DNA of 64,000 nucleotides from NCBI GenBank assembly GCA_964242415.1, contig CAXTAT010000008.1, positions 62,001 through 126,000 of the forward strand, given 5' to 3'. Position 1 is the stretch's first letter; every line of letters begins with the position of its first letter. The notes under the pieces were generated by a model, which was not told where the DNA came from, did no database searches, and was given only the letters and a program-made list of their open reading frames with translations. Source of the DNA: DASWOJ01 sp964242415. Its GTDB lineage: Bacteria > Pseudomonadota > Alphaproteobacteria > Acetobacterales > Acetobacteraceae. Position numbers and translations under genes: made by a program. Of the stretch, positions 33,326-42,804 are shown one piece after another.

Positions 33326-36282
33326 CGCGGAACCCCTATGTAATTGATGAACGCGGCGCGGACTTCCGCCGCCGTCCGGTCCAGCGTGGCACGCAACGCA
33401 GGCAGATCAACCCCTGCGTCGCATACCCGCAACAACGCCTGGACCGCAGGCGGCGGCAGCTCCTTGGCGTGGCGGCCGACGGTGATGCGGACCATGCTCT
33501 GCACCGTGCGCCACAGCCGGTCCGCGGCGATCAGCATGGCCGCGTCCGCCTCGGACAGGGCGCCGGCGTCAGCCAAGGCGCGCAACGCGACGCCGGTATG
33601 TTGCCAACCCCGATGTCGAAGGCCGCTATGTTGACAGCCTGGCGCCGCGCCGCGGACGAGCTGCAGGGTCTGGGCGATGAACTCCACCTCCAGCCCGCCG
33701 CCGGGCCGCAGCTTGACATCCCACGGGCCGGAGGCCGGCAGGTCCCGCAGCAGCCGCCCGCGCATTGCGGCCGCATCGGCCCGGGTCGCGTCGGCATCGC
33801 GCGGCCCGGTGACCGCCTCGGCGATGGCGCGCTCCACCCGGGCGCGGATGGCGGGGCCGCCGGCCACGACGCGCGCCCTGGTCAGCGCCATGCGCTCCCA
33901 GGTCCAGGCGTCCTTGGCGTGATACTGCCGGAAGGCCGGCAGCGACACCGCGACGGGTCCCTTGTTGCCCGAGGGGCGCAGCCGCATGTCCACATCGTAT
34001 AATGGCCCCTCCGCGCCTGGCGCGGTCAGCGCGCCGATGTAGGCGTGCGCGGCGCGGATGAACCACTGGCTGGACGGCACGGGACGGCGGCCGACGCTCT
34101 CGGTCACGCCGGGCGGATGGCGGTAGATCAGCATCAGGTCCAGGTCGGACCCGGCCATCATCTCCCGGCTGCCGGCCTTGCCCAGCGCCACCACGGCCAT
34201 GTCGCCGCCGCGCACGGCGCCATGGCGGCTGCGGTGCTCCGCCAGCACCGCCGGCAGCAGGGCGGACAGCGCGGCGTCGGCCAGGCGGGTGCGGTCCAGC
34301 CCGGCCTGGTCCACGTCCAGCCAGCCCTCCATCTGCGCGACGCACAGGCGGAACTCCTCCGCCCGGACCTCGCGGCGGGTGATGGCCAGGATGTCCTCCA
34401 GCCCCTGCGCGCCGGCCAGGCGGCTCGACAGGGTGCGGGCCGGGTCGTTGGCGGTGGGGGTGAGCAGGCCCTCCAGCGCCGCGGGCACGCGGGCCAGGTG
34501 GTCGGCCAGGGAGGGGGCGGCGCCCAGCACGGCGGCGATGCGGCCCAGCAGGGCCGGGTTGCGCTGGACCATGGACAGCAGCGGCACCCCGGCCGGCAAG
34601 CGGGACAGCAGCGCATCCAGCCGGTTGAAGGCGGCGTCCGGGTCGGCCTGCGCCGCCACCTGCTGCAACAGGGACGGCAGCACCGCGTCCATCAGCTCGC
34701 GCGACCGGGTGGAGCGCAGCGCGCGCAGCCGGCCCGCCTGCCAGCCGCGCAGGGTGGCGATCATGCCGGACAGGTTGTGGAACCCCAGCCCGGCAAGCGC
34801 CGCCACCGTCTCCGGCGGGTCGTCGATGCCGCTCAGGTCCAGGGTCGGCGCCGCGGCGGGTAGGTCCGGAACCGCCTCGAACACCTCGGCGTAGCGGGCC
34901 GACACGCGCGCCAGGTGGTGCAGCAGGTGCGCCGTCAGGGCGGCGCCGTCGGTGCAGCCCATGAAGACGGCAAACCGCTCCAGCTCCGCGGGCTTCGCCG
35001 GCAGGGCGTGGGTCTGCCGGTCGGCGACCATCTGCAGCCGGTGCTCGGCGCGGCGCAGGACGCGGTAGGCGACGGTCAGCTCGGCGCAGGCCCGGCGCGG
35101 CAGGTGCCCGGCGCGGGCCAGGCGGCGCAGCGCGCCCAGGGTGGTGGGATCGCGCAGCCAGGGGTCGCGCCCGCCCCACACCAACTGCAGCGTCTGCGCC
35201 GCGAACTCGACCTCCCGGATGCCGCCGCGGCCCAGCTTGAGGTCGAAGCCCGCCAGGTCCGGCAGGCGGCCTGGGGCCGTCGCGGCCAGGGTCTGGGCGG
35301 CGCCGATGCCCTTATGGGCGTTGATCCGCCGCTTCATGGCGTGGATGTCGGCGATGGCGGCGAAGTCCAGCCCGCGCCGCCATATAAAAGGCCGGATTGC
35401 CTGCAAGAACCCGGTCCCAACGGCCAGGTCTCCCGCCACCGGCCGCGCCTTGATCATCGCGGCGCGCTCCCAGTTCTGGCCCATGCTCTCGTAGTACGCG
35501 ATGGCGGCGGGCAGGGCGACGGCGGGGGGCGTGGCCGCGGGATCGGGGCGCAGCCGCAAATCGGTGCGGAAAACATAGCCGTTGGCGTCCCGCGTCTCCA
35601 TGATTGCAACCAGCGCGCGCGCGGCGCGTGTGAACACTGCCCCCAGAGTGTCGCCGCGGCCGGGCTGGGCTTCGGGGGCGTACAGCAGGATGAGGTCGAT
35701 ATCGCTGGAGTAGTTCAACTCGCGTGCGCCAAGCTTGCCCATGCCCAGGACCACCAGGCCGCAGCCGCGGTCCGGCTGTGCGGGGTCGGGCAATGCGATC
35801 TCTCCGGCATCGTGGGCGGCGCGCATCAGGTGGGCTATGACCAGGCGCAGCGTACGCTCCGCCAGGTCGGACAGGGCGGCGGTGACCTGGGCCTGGCCCC
35901 AGAGGCCGCCGATGTCCGCGATGGCGGCGATCAGGGCGACCTGCCGCTTGGCCTGGCGCGCCGCCGCGGCGACCTGGGTGCGCGGGGCGGTGAACGGGAC
36001 GGCGGCCAGCGCCTGCATGGCCTGCGCCGCCGCCGGGTCCGGGCCGTGCGCGGCGACCTGCAGCAGCGCCTCGGCCTCCCGCAGCAGCAGGTCGGACAGG
36101 TAGGGGCTGCCGCCGCCCAGCGCGGCCAGGGCTTCGGCGCCCTCGGCCGTCGCCGCCAGCGCCGCCTGCCGGTCGCCCAGCGCGGCATACCGCTCGATCA
36201 GCCGTTCGGCGGCGGCAGGGTCGGCGGCGCGGGGCCATGAGCGGCGAAGCCAAGGTCGAGGCCAAGTTTGAGGATTGTCCAT
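33322..36282 (-). CDS. glnE: Bifunctional glutamine synthetase adenylyltransferase/deadenylase
   Basis: A 986-residue enzyme, usual length. It has two nucleotidyltransferase domains. The first has GLVVLGMGKLGARELNYSSD then IDLILLY (deadenylylating half). The second has VALGKAGSREMMAGSDLDLM (adenylylating half). Each keeps the Asp-x-Asp metal motif. It adenylylates glutamine synthetase in response to PII, whose own modifier GlnD is at 14635. The assumed ATG 36282 overlaps a possible divergent start at 36237, so the true N-terminus of one of the two genes is shorter. Co-translated with bcp. Confidence 0.95.
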   Translation of the reverse strand: MDNPQTWPRPWLRRSWPRAADPAAAERLIERYAALGDRQAALAATAEGAEALAALGGGSPYLSDLLLREAEALLQVAAHGPDPAAAQAMQALAAVPFTAPRTQVAAAARQAKRQVALIAAIADIGGLWGQAQVTAALSDLAERTLRLVIAHLMRAAHDAGEIALPDPAQPDRGCGLVVLGMGKLGARELNYSSDIDLILLYAPEAQPGRGDTLGAVFTRAARALVAIMETRDANGYVFRTDLRLRPDPAATPPAVALPAAIAYYESMGQNWERAAMIKARPVAGDLAVGTGFLQAIRPFIWRRGLDFAAIADIHAMKRRINAHKGIGAAQTLAATAPGRLPDLAGFDLKLGRGGIREVEFAAQTLQLVWGGRDPWLRDPTTLGALRRLARAGHLPRRACAELTVAYRVLRRAEHRLQMVADRQTHALPAKPAELERFAVFMGCTDGAALTAHLLHHLARVSARYAEVFEAVPDLPAAAPTLDLSGIDDPPETVAALAGLGFHNLSGMIATLRGWQAGRLRALRSTRSRELMDAVLPSLLQQVAAQADPDAAFNRLDALLSRLPAGVPLLSMVQRNPALLGRIAAVLGAAPSLADHLARVPAALEGLLTPTANDPARTLSSRLAGAQGLEDILAITRREVRAEEFRLCVAQMEGWLDVDQAGLDRTRLADAALSALLPAVLAEHRSRHGAVRGGDMAVVALGKAGSREMMAGSDLDLMLIYRHPPGVTESVGRRPVPSSQWFIRAAHAYIGALTAPGAEGPLYDVDMRLRPSGNKGPVAVSLPAFRQYHAKDAWTWERMALTRARVVAGGPAIRARVERAIAEAVTGPRDADATRADAAAMRGRLLRDLPASGPWDVKLRPGGGLEVEFIAQTLQLVRGAAPGCQHSGLRHRGWQHTGVALRALADAGALSEADAAMLIAADRLWRTVQSMVRITVGRHAKELPPPAVQALLRVCDAGVDLPALRATLDRTAAEVRAAFINYIGVPR

Positions 36283-36344
36283 CGGCGGCCAGCGTTGCGG
36301 GCGAACCGCCGCCCCGTCAACCGGCGGCTGCGCGGCCGGGCAGG

Positions 36345-39300
36345 ATGGGGCGGCACCTGGGCCGCGCGTGCCACTGGGTCGCCCTGGCCGCGCTTGCGCT
36401 AGCGGTGTTCTCGGCGGCGGGGGTGGCGGCGCTGTTCTGGCGGATGTCGCAGGCGCCGCTGGACGTGACCTGGCTGGTGCGGCAGGCCGAGGCCCGCCTG
36501 AATGCCCCAGGCAGCCCGTCGCGCTTCGGCATCGGGCACGCGACCGTGCAGTGGCTGGCGTTCAGGCATGGCGCCGGGCAGGCATTCGAGGTGCACGCGC
36601 AGGACCTGCGGGTTGGCGCCGCCGGGTCCGAGGCGCTGCTGGCCGGCGAGGCGCGCGTGCGGCTCTCGCCGGGTGCGTTGCTGATCGGCAAGGTCGTGCC
36701 CCGGTCGGTCGTGCTGGATGGGCTGCGGCTGCGGCTGGTGCGGGAGCGGGACGGCAGGGTTGGCCTCGACACGGGTGGTTCGCTTGATGGACTGGACGGC
36801 GCGGCCCCGGAAGATGGCATCGCCGACATGCTCGCCCTGCTCCGGCGGCCCGCCGGCACCGATGCGTCGCTCACCGGCGCGGGCGTGCAGCAGTTGCGGC
36901 TTGTGCAGCTCCGCGATGCGTCCGTGGAGGTGCGGGACCTCAGGCTCGGCGCCGTCCTGCGGCTGGACGATGCGTCGGCCAACCTGGTGCGGCAGCCCGG
37001 CGGCGGGGTGACCGGTACGGCGGATGCCCGCCTGGCCATGGGCGAGGCCGCGTCCACGCTGCACCTGCGCGCCGAACTCGGCGAGGCCGGGGCCGGCACC
37101 CGGATGGAGGCCACGCTGACGCCGGCGTCCCCGGCGGCGCTGGCCCAGGCCGCGCCGGCGCTGGCGCCGCTCGCCCTGCTGGACGTGCCGGTCCGGGCCA
37201 CGGCGACCCTGGACCTGCGGCCCGACCTGGAGCCGCAGGCCGTGTCCATCCAGGCGGCCGCCGGCGCCGGCCGCGTGCGGACGCCGGCGGCGCAGGTGCC
37301 GTTCGAGTCGTTCGTGCTGGAGGCCGGCGCCAAGTGGACCGGCAGCCGGCAATGGGGCCGGCCCGACCAGGTGGACGTGACGCGGTTCCAGACGGTGATC
37401 GCCTCGCCCAGCGGCGGCTGGCCCAGCACGGTGGCGGGGTCGGCCCATGCCGTGTGGGCCGGGCCGGGCGTCCGGGTGGACGTGACGGCCAGCGTGGACC
37501 ACGCCGTGGTCGCCGACATGCCGGCGCTGTGGCCGGTGGCATGGAGCGGCCATACCCGCCCGTGGCTCACGGACAACCTGACCGGCGGGACCGTCCGGGA
37601 CGGCCGCTTCAGCGGAACCCTGCAGGTCGCCGCGGACGGGTCGGGCGTGAAGCTGGTTGCCGGCAGCGGCGTGATGCTGGGCGACGACATGGTGATCAAC
37701 TGGCTGCGCCCGGTGCCGCCCATCGAGCACGCCCAGGCGGTGCTGACCCTGGTCAACCCGGACGTGCTGGAGATCACGCTGCCGACCGGGCGGCAGGGTG
37801 CGGCGCAACTGTCCAACGGGCTGGTCCGCATCAAGGGCCTGTCGGTCAAGGATCAGGACCTGGCCCTGTCGGCCAACGTGTCCGCCACCGTGCCCGACGT
37901 GCTGGACCTGCTGCGGCATCCGCGGCTGAACCTGCTGAGCCGGCATCCGATCCCGATCCAGCGGCCGGCCGGCGCCCTGCTGGGCACCCTGGCCGTCACC
38001 ATGCCGCTGAAGGACCACCTGACGTTCGATGACGTGCAGATCCATGCCAAGGGCGGGCTGAGCGGGCTACGGCTTGGCGGGCTCGTGGTCGGGCGGGACC
38101 TGGACCATGGCGAGGTGACGTTCGATGTCACCAAGAAGGCGCTGCAGGCGTCGGGGCAGGCCGAGGTCGCGGCGATCCCGGCGGCGGTGACGCTGGACAT
38201 GGACTTCACCCCCGGCCCGGGATCGCAGGCGACGCTGCGCGCGACGGCGGCGGGCCGGGCCACGGCACCGCAGCTTGCGTCGGCCGGGCTGGACCCCGGC
38301 GGCATCATAGGCGTCGGGCAGGCCGCTTTTCAGGCTGCCTATGCCGAGCACCGCGACGCCACGGCGGAGGTGAGTTTGCAGGCAGACCTGCGCGACGCCG
38401 CGCTGTCGCTGGCGGGATGGACCAAGGCGCCGGGCCAGCCGGCCACGGCCGGGGCGCGGCTGGTGCTGCGGGGCGGGCGCCTGCAGGGCATACGCGAGTT
38501 GCAGGCGCAGGGGCCGGGGATGGAGGTGCACGGCCGGGCGGAGATGGTCGGCGACCGCCCGGGCCACTTGGTGCTGGACCCGATCCAGCTTGGCCCCACC
38601 CGGGCGCGCGGCGACATCACCCTGCCGGCCGGTCCGAACGAGCCGATCCGCGCCACGCTGGACGGCACCGTGCTGGACCTCGCCCCGCAACTGGCCCGCA
38701 AGCCGGCGGTGCCTGCTCTCCGCCGCGTCGCCGCGCCGGAACCGCGTGGCACGCCCTGGGTCGCCGACGTGCGGTTCGACAAGGTGCTGCTGTCCGAGGG
38801 GCGCAGCATCGGCGGCGTCACCGCCCATGCCGAGAGCGACGGGCGCCGGGTCAGCATCGTTCATGCCACGTCGAGCGGGCCGGAGCGGCTGCGGCTGGAC
38901 ATCGCGCCGCACGGCAGCGGGCGCCGGGTCAGTCTGCGGTCGGCCGATGGAGGCGGGCTGGCGCAGGCGCTGGACCTGACCGCCACGTTGCAGGGCGGCG
39001 CGCTGGCGGTCGAGGCGGAGTATGACGACACCAAGCCCGACCCGCCGCTGTCCGGCACGGCCACGCTGTCCGACTTTCATGTCCGCAACGCCCCAGGGAT
39101 CGGCAAGCTGCTGCAGGCGCTGACCGTGTACGGGATTGGCGAGGCCATGAGCGGACCCGGCCTGGCGTTCAGCCAAGTGACGGCCCCGTTCCGGTGGGAG
39201 GGCGGCGTGCTGACGTTGCAAGAGGCGCGGGCGTTCAGCAACTCGCTCGGCCTGACGGCGCATGGGCGGATCGACACGGGCGCGAAGACGGTTGACCTGC

Positions 39301-39509
39301 AGGGCACCATCGTGCCGGCCTATGCGCTGAATGCGGCGTTGGGCCGGCTGCCGATGATCGGGGGGCTGTTCTCGGCCGAGCAGGGCGGCGGGCTGCTGGC
39401 GGTGGGGTTCAGCTACCGCGGGGACACTGCGAACCCGGCGGTGTCGGTCAACCCGCTCTCGGCCTTGACGCCGGGGTTCCTGCGGGGATTGTTCAAGATG
39501 TTCGATTAG
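36345..39509 (+). CDS. YhdP-like AsmA-superfamily protein (DUF3971)
   Basis: A 1054-residue envelope protein. An N-terminal membrane anchor (HWVALAALALAVFSAAGVAA) is followed by a very long beta-rich periplasmic region and the AsmA C-terminal signature (LLQALTVYGIGEAMSGPGLA; GRIDTGAKTVDLQGTIVPAY; NPLSALTPGFLRGLFKMFD). YhdP and relatives are thought to carry phospholipids between membranes. ATG 36345 is preferred over the in-frame ATG 36237, which would overlap glnE by 46 nt. The next gene starts 11 nt after the stop. Confidence 0.85.
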   Translation: MGRHLGRACHWVALAALALAVFSAAGVAALFWRMSQAPLDVTWLVRQAEARLNAPGSPSRFGIGHATVQWLAFRHGAGQAFEVHAQDLRVGAAGSEALLAGEARVRLSPGALLIGKVVPRSVVLDGLRLRLVRERDGRVGLDTGGSLDGLDGAAPEDGIADMLALLRRPAGTDASLTGAGVQQLRLVQLRDASVEVRDLRLGAVLRLDDASANLVRQPGGGVTGTADARLAMGEAASTLHLRAELGEAGAGTRMEATLTPASPAALAQAAPALAPLALLDVPVRATATLDLRPDLEPQAVSIQAAAGAGRVRTPAAQVPFESFVLEAGAKWTGSRQWGRPDQVDVTRFQTVIASPSGGWPSTVAGSAHAVWAGPGVRVDVTASVDHAVVADMPALWPVAWSGHTRPWLTDNLTGGTVRDGRFSGTLQVAADGSGVKLVAGSGVMLGDDMVINWLRPVPPIEHAQAVLTLVNPDVLEITLPTGRQGAAQLSNGLVRIKGLSVKDQDLALSANVSATVPDVLDLLRHPRLNLLSRHPIPIQRPAGALLGTLAVTMPLKDHLTFDDVQIHAKGGLSGLRLGGLVVGRDLDHGEVTFDVTKKALQASGQAEVAAIPAAVTLDMDFTPGPGSQATLRATAAGRATAPQLASAGLDPGGIIGVGQAAFQAAYAEHRDATAEVSLQADLRDAALSLAGWTKAPGQPATAGARLVLRGGRLQGIRELQAQGPGMEVHGRAEMVGDRPGHLVLDPIQLGPTRARGDITLPAGPNEPIRATLDGTVLDLAPQLARKPAVPALRRVAAPEPRGTPWVADVRFDKVLLSEGRSIGGVTAHAESDGRRVSIVHATSSGPERLRLDIAPHGSGRRVSLRSADGGGLAQALDLTATLQGGALAVEAEYDDTKPDPPLSGTATLSDFHVRNAPGIGKLLQALTVYGIGEAMSGPGLAFSQVTAPFRWEGGVLTLQEARAFSNSLGLTAHGRIDTGAKTVDLQGTIVPAYALNAALGRLPMIGGLFSAEQGGGLLAVGFSYRGDTANPAVSVNPLSALTPGFLRGLFKMFD

Positions 39510-39520
39510 GGGACCCGGTA

Positions 39521-40267
39521 ATGCCCGCCCTGACAGACGTGCGTGCGATCCTGTTCGACGTGTTCGGCACCGTGGTGGACTGGCGCGGCAGCCTGGTCCC
39601 GGAGCTGACTGCCTGGGGGCAGGCGCATGGCCACGCGGCGGACTGGACGGGGCTGGTCGATGCGTGGCGCGGTGGCTACGCGCCGAGCATGGACCGGGTG
39701 CGCCGGGGGGAGCTGCCGTGGACCAACCTGGACGGGCTGCACCGGGCGACGCTGGCCGACATCGCGCCGCGGTTCGGCCTGACGGGGCTGTCGGATGCTG
39801 AGATGGAGTGGGTCAACCAGGGCTGGCACCGGCTGCGGCCCTGGGCCGATTCGGTGCCGGGGCTGCGGGCGCTGCATCCGCGCTACATCCTGGGGCCGTT
39901 GAGCAACGGCAACGTGGCGCTGCTGGTCGATATGGCGCGGGCGGCCGGGCTGCCGTGGGACGTGATCCTGTGCGCGGAGGTGTTCGGGCACTACAAGCCC
40001 GATCCCGAGACCTACCTGGGGGCATGCCGGCTGCTGTCGCTCGATCCCAGGCAGGTGATGCTGTGCGCGGCGCACAACAGCGACCTGGCGGCGGCGCAGG
40101 CGCTGGGGCTGCGGACGGCGTTCATCCCGCGGCCGGCGGAGTATGGGCCGCTGCAGGCGAGGGACTTCGCCGCGGAGGGCGAGTGGGACGTGGTGGCGGC
40201 TGACATGCAGGACTTCGCGGCGAGGATGCTGTCTGCCCCCTCTCCCTCCGGGAGAGGGTCGGGGTGA
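39521..40267 (+). CDS. Haloacid dehalogenase, type II (HAD superfamily)
   Basis: A 248-residue cytoplasmic hydrolase. Motif I is ILFDVFGTVVDWRGS with nucleophile Asp. Motif II is LGPLSNGN, motif III HYKPDPETY, and motif IV CAAHNSDLAAA. The DxFGT pattern and the SNG/KPDPxxY pair are those of L-2-haloacid dehalogenases, which remove halide from 2-halo acids. The last residues (SAPSPSGRGSG) and the stop codon are encoded by a family A intergenic repeat, so the natural C-terminus was replaced or extended. It follows the YhdP-like gene by 11 nt. Confidence 0.88.
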   Translation: MPALTDVRAILFDVFGTVVDWRGSLVPELTAWGQAHGHAADWTGLVDAWRGGYAPSMDRVRRGELPWTNLDGLHRATLADIAPRFGLTGLSDAEMEWVNQGWHRLRPWADSVPGLRALHPRYILGPLSNGNVALLVDMARAAGLPWDVILCAEVFGHYKPDPETYLGACRLLSLDPRQVMLCAAHNSDLAAAQALGLRTAFIPRPAEYGPLQARDFAAEGEWDVVAADMQDFAARMLSAPSPSGRGSG

Positions 40268-40396
40268 GGGAGGCGGCAGGAGCCTAGCCCGGCTGAACGG
40301 AACCGGCGCTGAACGGGCAGGGTTCGGTCCTTGCGGCTTCCCTCACCCCGGCCTTGGTCCGTTTCACGGCCCAAGCCCGGAGGGAGAGGGAGTAGG
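40235..40396. repeat. Palindromic intergenic repeat, family A, inverted pair with insertion
   Basis: First copy CTCTCCCTCCGGGAGAGGGT, then CGGGGTGAGGGAGG, at 40240-40275. Second, inverted copy CCCTCACCCCGGCC at 40340-40353 and CCCGGAGGGAGAGGG at 40376-40390. In the second copy a 22-nt imperfect palindrome, TTGGTCCGTTTCACGGCCCA then AG (40354-40375), replaces the CTCT core. The first copy overlaps the end of the dehalogenase gene. Confidence 0.85.
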
Positions 40397-40399
40397 CGT

Positions 40400-41668
40400 T
40401 CAACCCGGCCGGACCAGGCGGTGCTGCTTGCGTCCGGCGGACAGCTTCACCGCACCGTCCCGCAGGTCGGCGGCGGACACCACCGCACCCTCGTCCGTCA
40501 GCGCCACGTCGTTCACCCGGGCGCCGCCGCCGCGGATCAGGCGGCGCGCCTCCCCCAGGCTGAGCGACAGGCCGCTGTCGGCGAACAGCCGGATGGCCGC
40601 AATCCCGGTGTCCAGGTCGGCAGCGGCCACCCGATGCGTCGGCAGCGTCTCGGCAGCCGCGCCGTCCTCGAACGCCTGCCGCGCCGTCTCCGCCGCCGCT
40701 TCGGCATGGGCAGCCCCATGCGCCAGGGTGGTGGCCGCCGTCGCCAGCAGCTTCTTCGCCTCGTTGATCTCGGCGCCGGGCAGCGCCTCCAGCCGGGTGA
40801 TCTCGTCCAGCGGCACGTCGGTGAACAGCCGCAGGAAGCGGCCCACGTCGGCGTCGTACGTGTTGCGCCAGAACTGCCAGTAGTCGTACGGCGACAGCCG
40901 GTCCGCCGCCAGCCACACGGCGCCCCGCGCGGTCTTGCCCATCTTGGCGCCGCCCGCGGTGGTGATCAGCGGCGTCGTCAGCCCGAACACCTGGCCGCCA
41001 TCGGTCCGCCGCACCAGCTCGACGCCGGAGACGATGTTGCCCCACTGGTCCGACCCGCCCATCTGCAGCAGCACCCCATGCCGGCGGTGCAGCTCGCGGA
41101 AGTCGTAGCTCTGCAGGATCATGTAGTTGAATTCGAGGAACGTCAGCGGCTGCTCGCGCTCCAGCCGCAGGCGCACGCTGTCGAAGGTCAGCATCCGGCC
41201 GATGGTGAAGTGCGGCCCCACGTCGCGCAGCAGGTCGATGTAGCCTAGGCGGTCCAGCCACTCGGCGTTGTTCACCATCGTGGCCTCGCCCAGCACTTCG
41301 TCACCCGGCACTCTGTCACCGGGTCCGAACCGCACGAAGGGGTCCAGGCAACGGCGCAGGCCCGCCATGTTGGCGGCGATCTGCTCGTCCCCCAGCATCT
41401 GCCGGGCCTCGTCCTTGCCCGAGGGGTCGCCGATGCGGGTGGTGCCGCCGCCCATCAGCGCCACCGGGCGGTGGCCATGGCGCTGCATCAGCCGCAGCAG
41501 CATGATCTGCACGAGGTTGCCGACGTGCAGGCTGTCGGCGGTGCAGTCGAAGCCGATGTAGCCCGCAACCGGCCCGGCCTGCAGGGCGGCGTCCAGCGCC
41601 TCCATGTCGGTGCACTGGTGGATGAAGCCGCGGGCGGCGGCCTCGGTCAGGAAGGGGCTGGCGGGCAT
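40400..41668 (-). CDS. tyrS: Tyrosyl-tRNA synthetase
   Basis: A 422-residue class I synthetase. The HIGH-like motif is ADSLHVGNLVQIMLL, the KMSKS-like motif is GGAKMGKTARGAVWL, and FLEFNYMILQSYDFRELHRR is diagnostic of TyrRS. An S4 RNA-binding domain ends the protein (LSLGEARRLIRGGGARVNDV). ATG 41668 has AGGA 7 nt upstream; the longer frame runs into the region upstream of the K+ channel gene. There is a small insertion around PGDRVPGDEVLGEAT that bacterial homologues usually lack. Confidence 0.97.
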   Translation of the reverse strand: MPASPFLTEAAARGFIHQCTDMEALDAALQAGPVAGYIGFDCTADSLHVGNLVQIMLLRLMQRHGHRPVALMGGGTTRIGDPSGKDEARQMLGDEQIAANMAGLRRCLDPFVRFGPGDRVPGDEVLGEATMVNNAEWLDRLGYIDLLRDVGPHFTIGRMLTFDSVRLRLEREQPLTFLEFNYMILQSYDFRELHRRHGVLLQMGGSDQWGNIVSGVELVRRTDGGQVFGLTTPLITTAGGAKMGKTARGAVWLAADRLSPYDYWQFWRNTYDADVGRFLRLFTDVPLDEITRLEALPGAEINEAKKLLATAATTLAHGAAHAEAAAETARQAFEDGAAAETLPTHRVAAADLDTGIAAIRLFADSGLSLSLGEARRLIRGGGARVNDVALTDEGAVVSAADLRDGAVKLSAGRKQHRLVRPG

Positions 41669-41732
41669 TTTAGGGTCCTGCGAAGGCCGGGGGGATGCCG
41701 CCCGGCGCGGGCATGCCGTATAACGGACATCC

Positions 41733-42635
41733 ATGCCAGACCAAAACTCCCCCGGCCCCCATTCCGCCGCGCCGCGCGTGCCGCCCATCGTCGCTCGCCT
41801 GCCGGGCCAGGATATCCGGCGCATTGGGCTGCACATCCCCTGGCGGAGCGACCTCTATCACCGCACGCTGACCCTGCGCTGGTGGGAGTTCCTTGGGGTA
41901 GGCTGCGCGATCTACCTGGGGATCAACCTGGCGTTCGCCGGGTTATACCTGTTGCAGCCCGGCGCGGTCGCGGGGGCAAAACCCGGCGACTTCCTGGATG
42001 CGTTCTTCTTCAGCGTGCAGACCATCGCCACCATCGGCTATGGCCAGATGTCGCCCGCCACGGTGTATGCCAACACCCTGGTCACGATCGAGACGATGAT
42101 CGGGCTGGTGTTCCTGGCGCTGGCGACCGGTGTGGTGTTCGCCCGCATCAGCCGGCCAACGGCGCGGGTGATGTTCGCCCGCATTGCGACCATCGCGCCG
42201 CACAACGGCGTGCCGACGCTGAGCCTGCGCATCGGCAACGAGCGCCGCAGCCAAATCCTGGAGGCATTCGCCACGGTAACCCTGCTGCGGTATGAGCGCA
42301 CGCTGGAGGGCGTGGAGTTCCGCCGCTTCTACGACTTGCCGCTGGCACGGACCCGCACGCCGGTATTCACGCTGACCTACACCGTCATGCATGTCATCGA
42401 CGAGGCAAGCCCCCTGCATGGCGTAACGCATGAAGACTTGGTGGCGGAGGAGGCGCAACTGCTAGTCACGGTCTCCGGCATTGAGGAGACGACCTCCCAG
42501 ACCGTGCACGCGCGGTATTCCTACCTGCCAGAAGAGATCCTGTGGGGCCGCCGCTACGCCGACATCTTCTCAAGCGACCCGGACGGCACCCGGGTGATCG
42601 ACTACGCCCGGTTTCATGAGACCGGGCCAGCCTAG
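41733..42635 (+). CDS. Inward-rectifier potassium channel (KirBac type)
   Basis: A 300-residue membrane channel. TM1 is near residue 45-72 (GVGCAIYLGINLAFAGLYLL), then the pore helix and selectivity filter TIATIGYGQMSP, TM2 ending LALATGVVFARISRPTARV, and a Kir-like cytoplasmic immunoglobulin-fold domain (APHNGVPTLSLRIGNERR; TPVFTLTYTVMHVIDEASPL). Each feature is in the right order and length for a KirBac tetramer conducting K+. It starts 64 nt from the divergent tyrS. Physiological role in bacteria is poorly known. Confidence 0.95.
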   Translation: MPDQNSPGPHSAAPRVPPIVARLPGQDIRRIGLHIPWRSDLYHRTLTLRWWEFLGVGCAIYLGINLAFAGLYLLQPGAVAGAKPGDFLDAFFFSVQTIATIGYGQMSPATVYANTLVTIETMIGLVFLALATGVVFARISRPTARVMFARIATIAPHNGVPTLSLRIGNERRSQILEAFATVTLLRYERTLEGVEFRRFYDLPLARTRTPVFTLTYTVMHVIDEASPLHGVTHEDLVAEEAQLLVTVSGIEETTSQTVHARYSYLPEEILWGRRYADIFSSDPDGTRVIDYARFHETGPA

Positions 42636-42687
42636 CCACCAGCCCCACTTCCTAGCCCTGCCGCTGCGAGGAGCGTTTCTAAAACCC

Positions 42688-42785
42688 GTCACTGCAAGAA
42701 GTGCAGCAACGCGGCAATCCAGAGCCGCAAGCGCAACCCTCTCAGCCGCTGGATCGCCACGCCGCAAGTGTGGCTCGCAATGACG
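42688..42785. repeat. Palindromic intergenic repeat, family B
   Basis: GTCACTGCAAGAAGTGCAGC, then GGCAATCCAGAGCCGCAAGC, ending CTGGATCGCCACGCCGCAAG and TGTGGCTCGCAATGACGG. It is a ~100-nt imperfect palindrome between the convergent K+ channel and hydrolase genes. Confidence 0.8.
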
Positions 42786-42804
42786 GTTGCGCCGGCGCCC
42801 CTGG

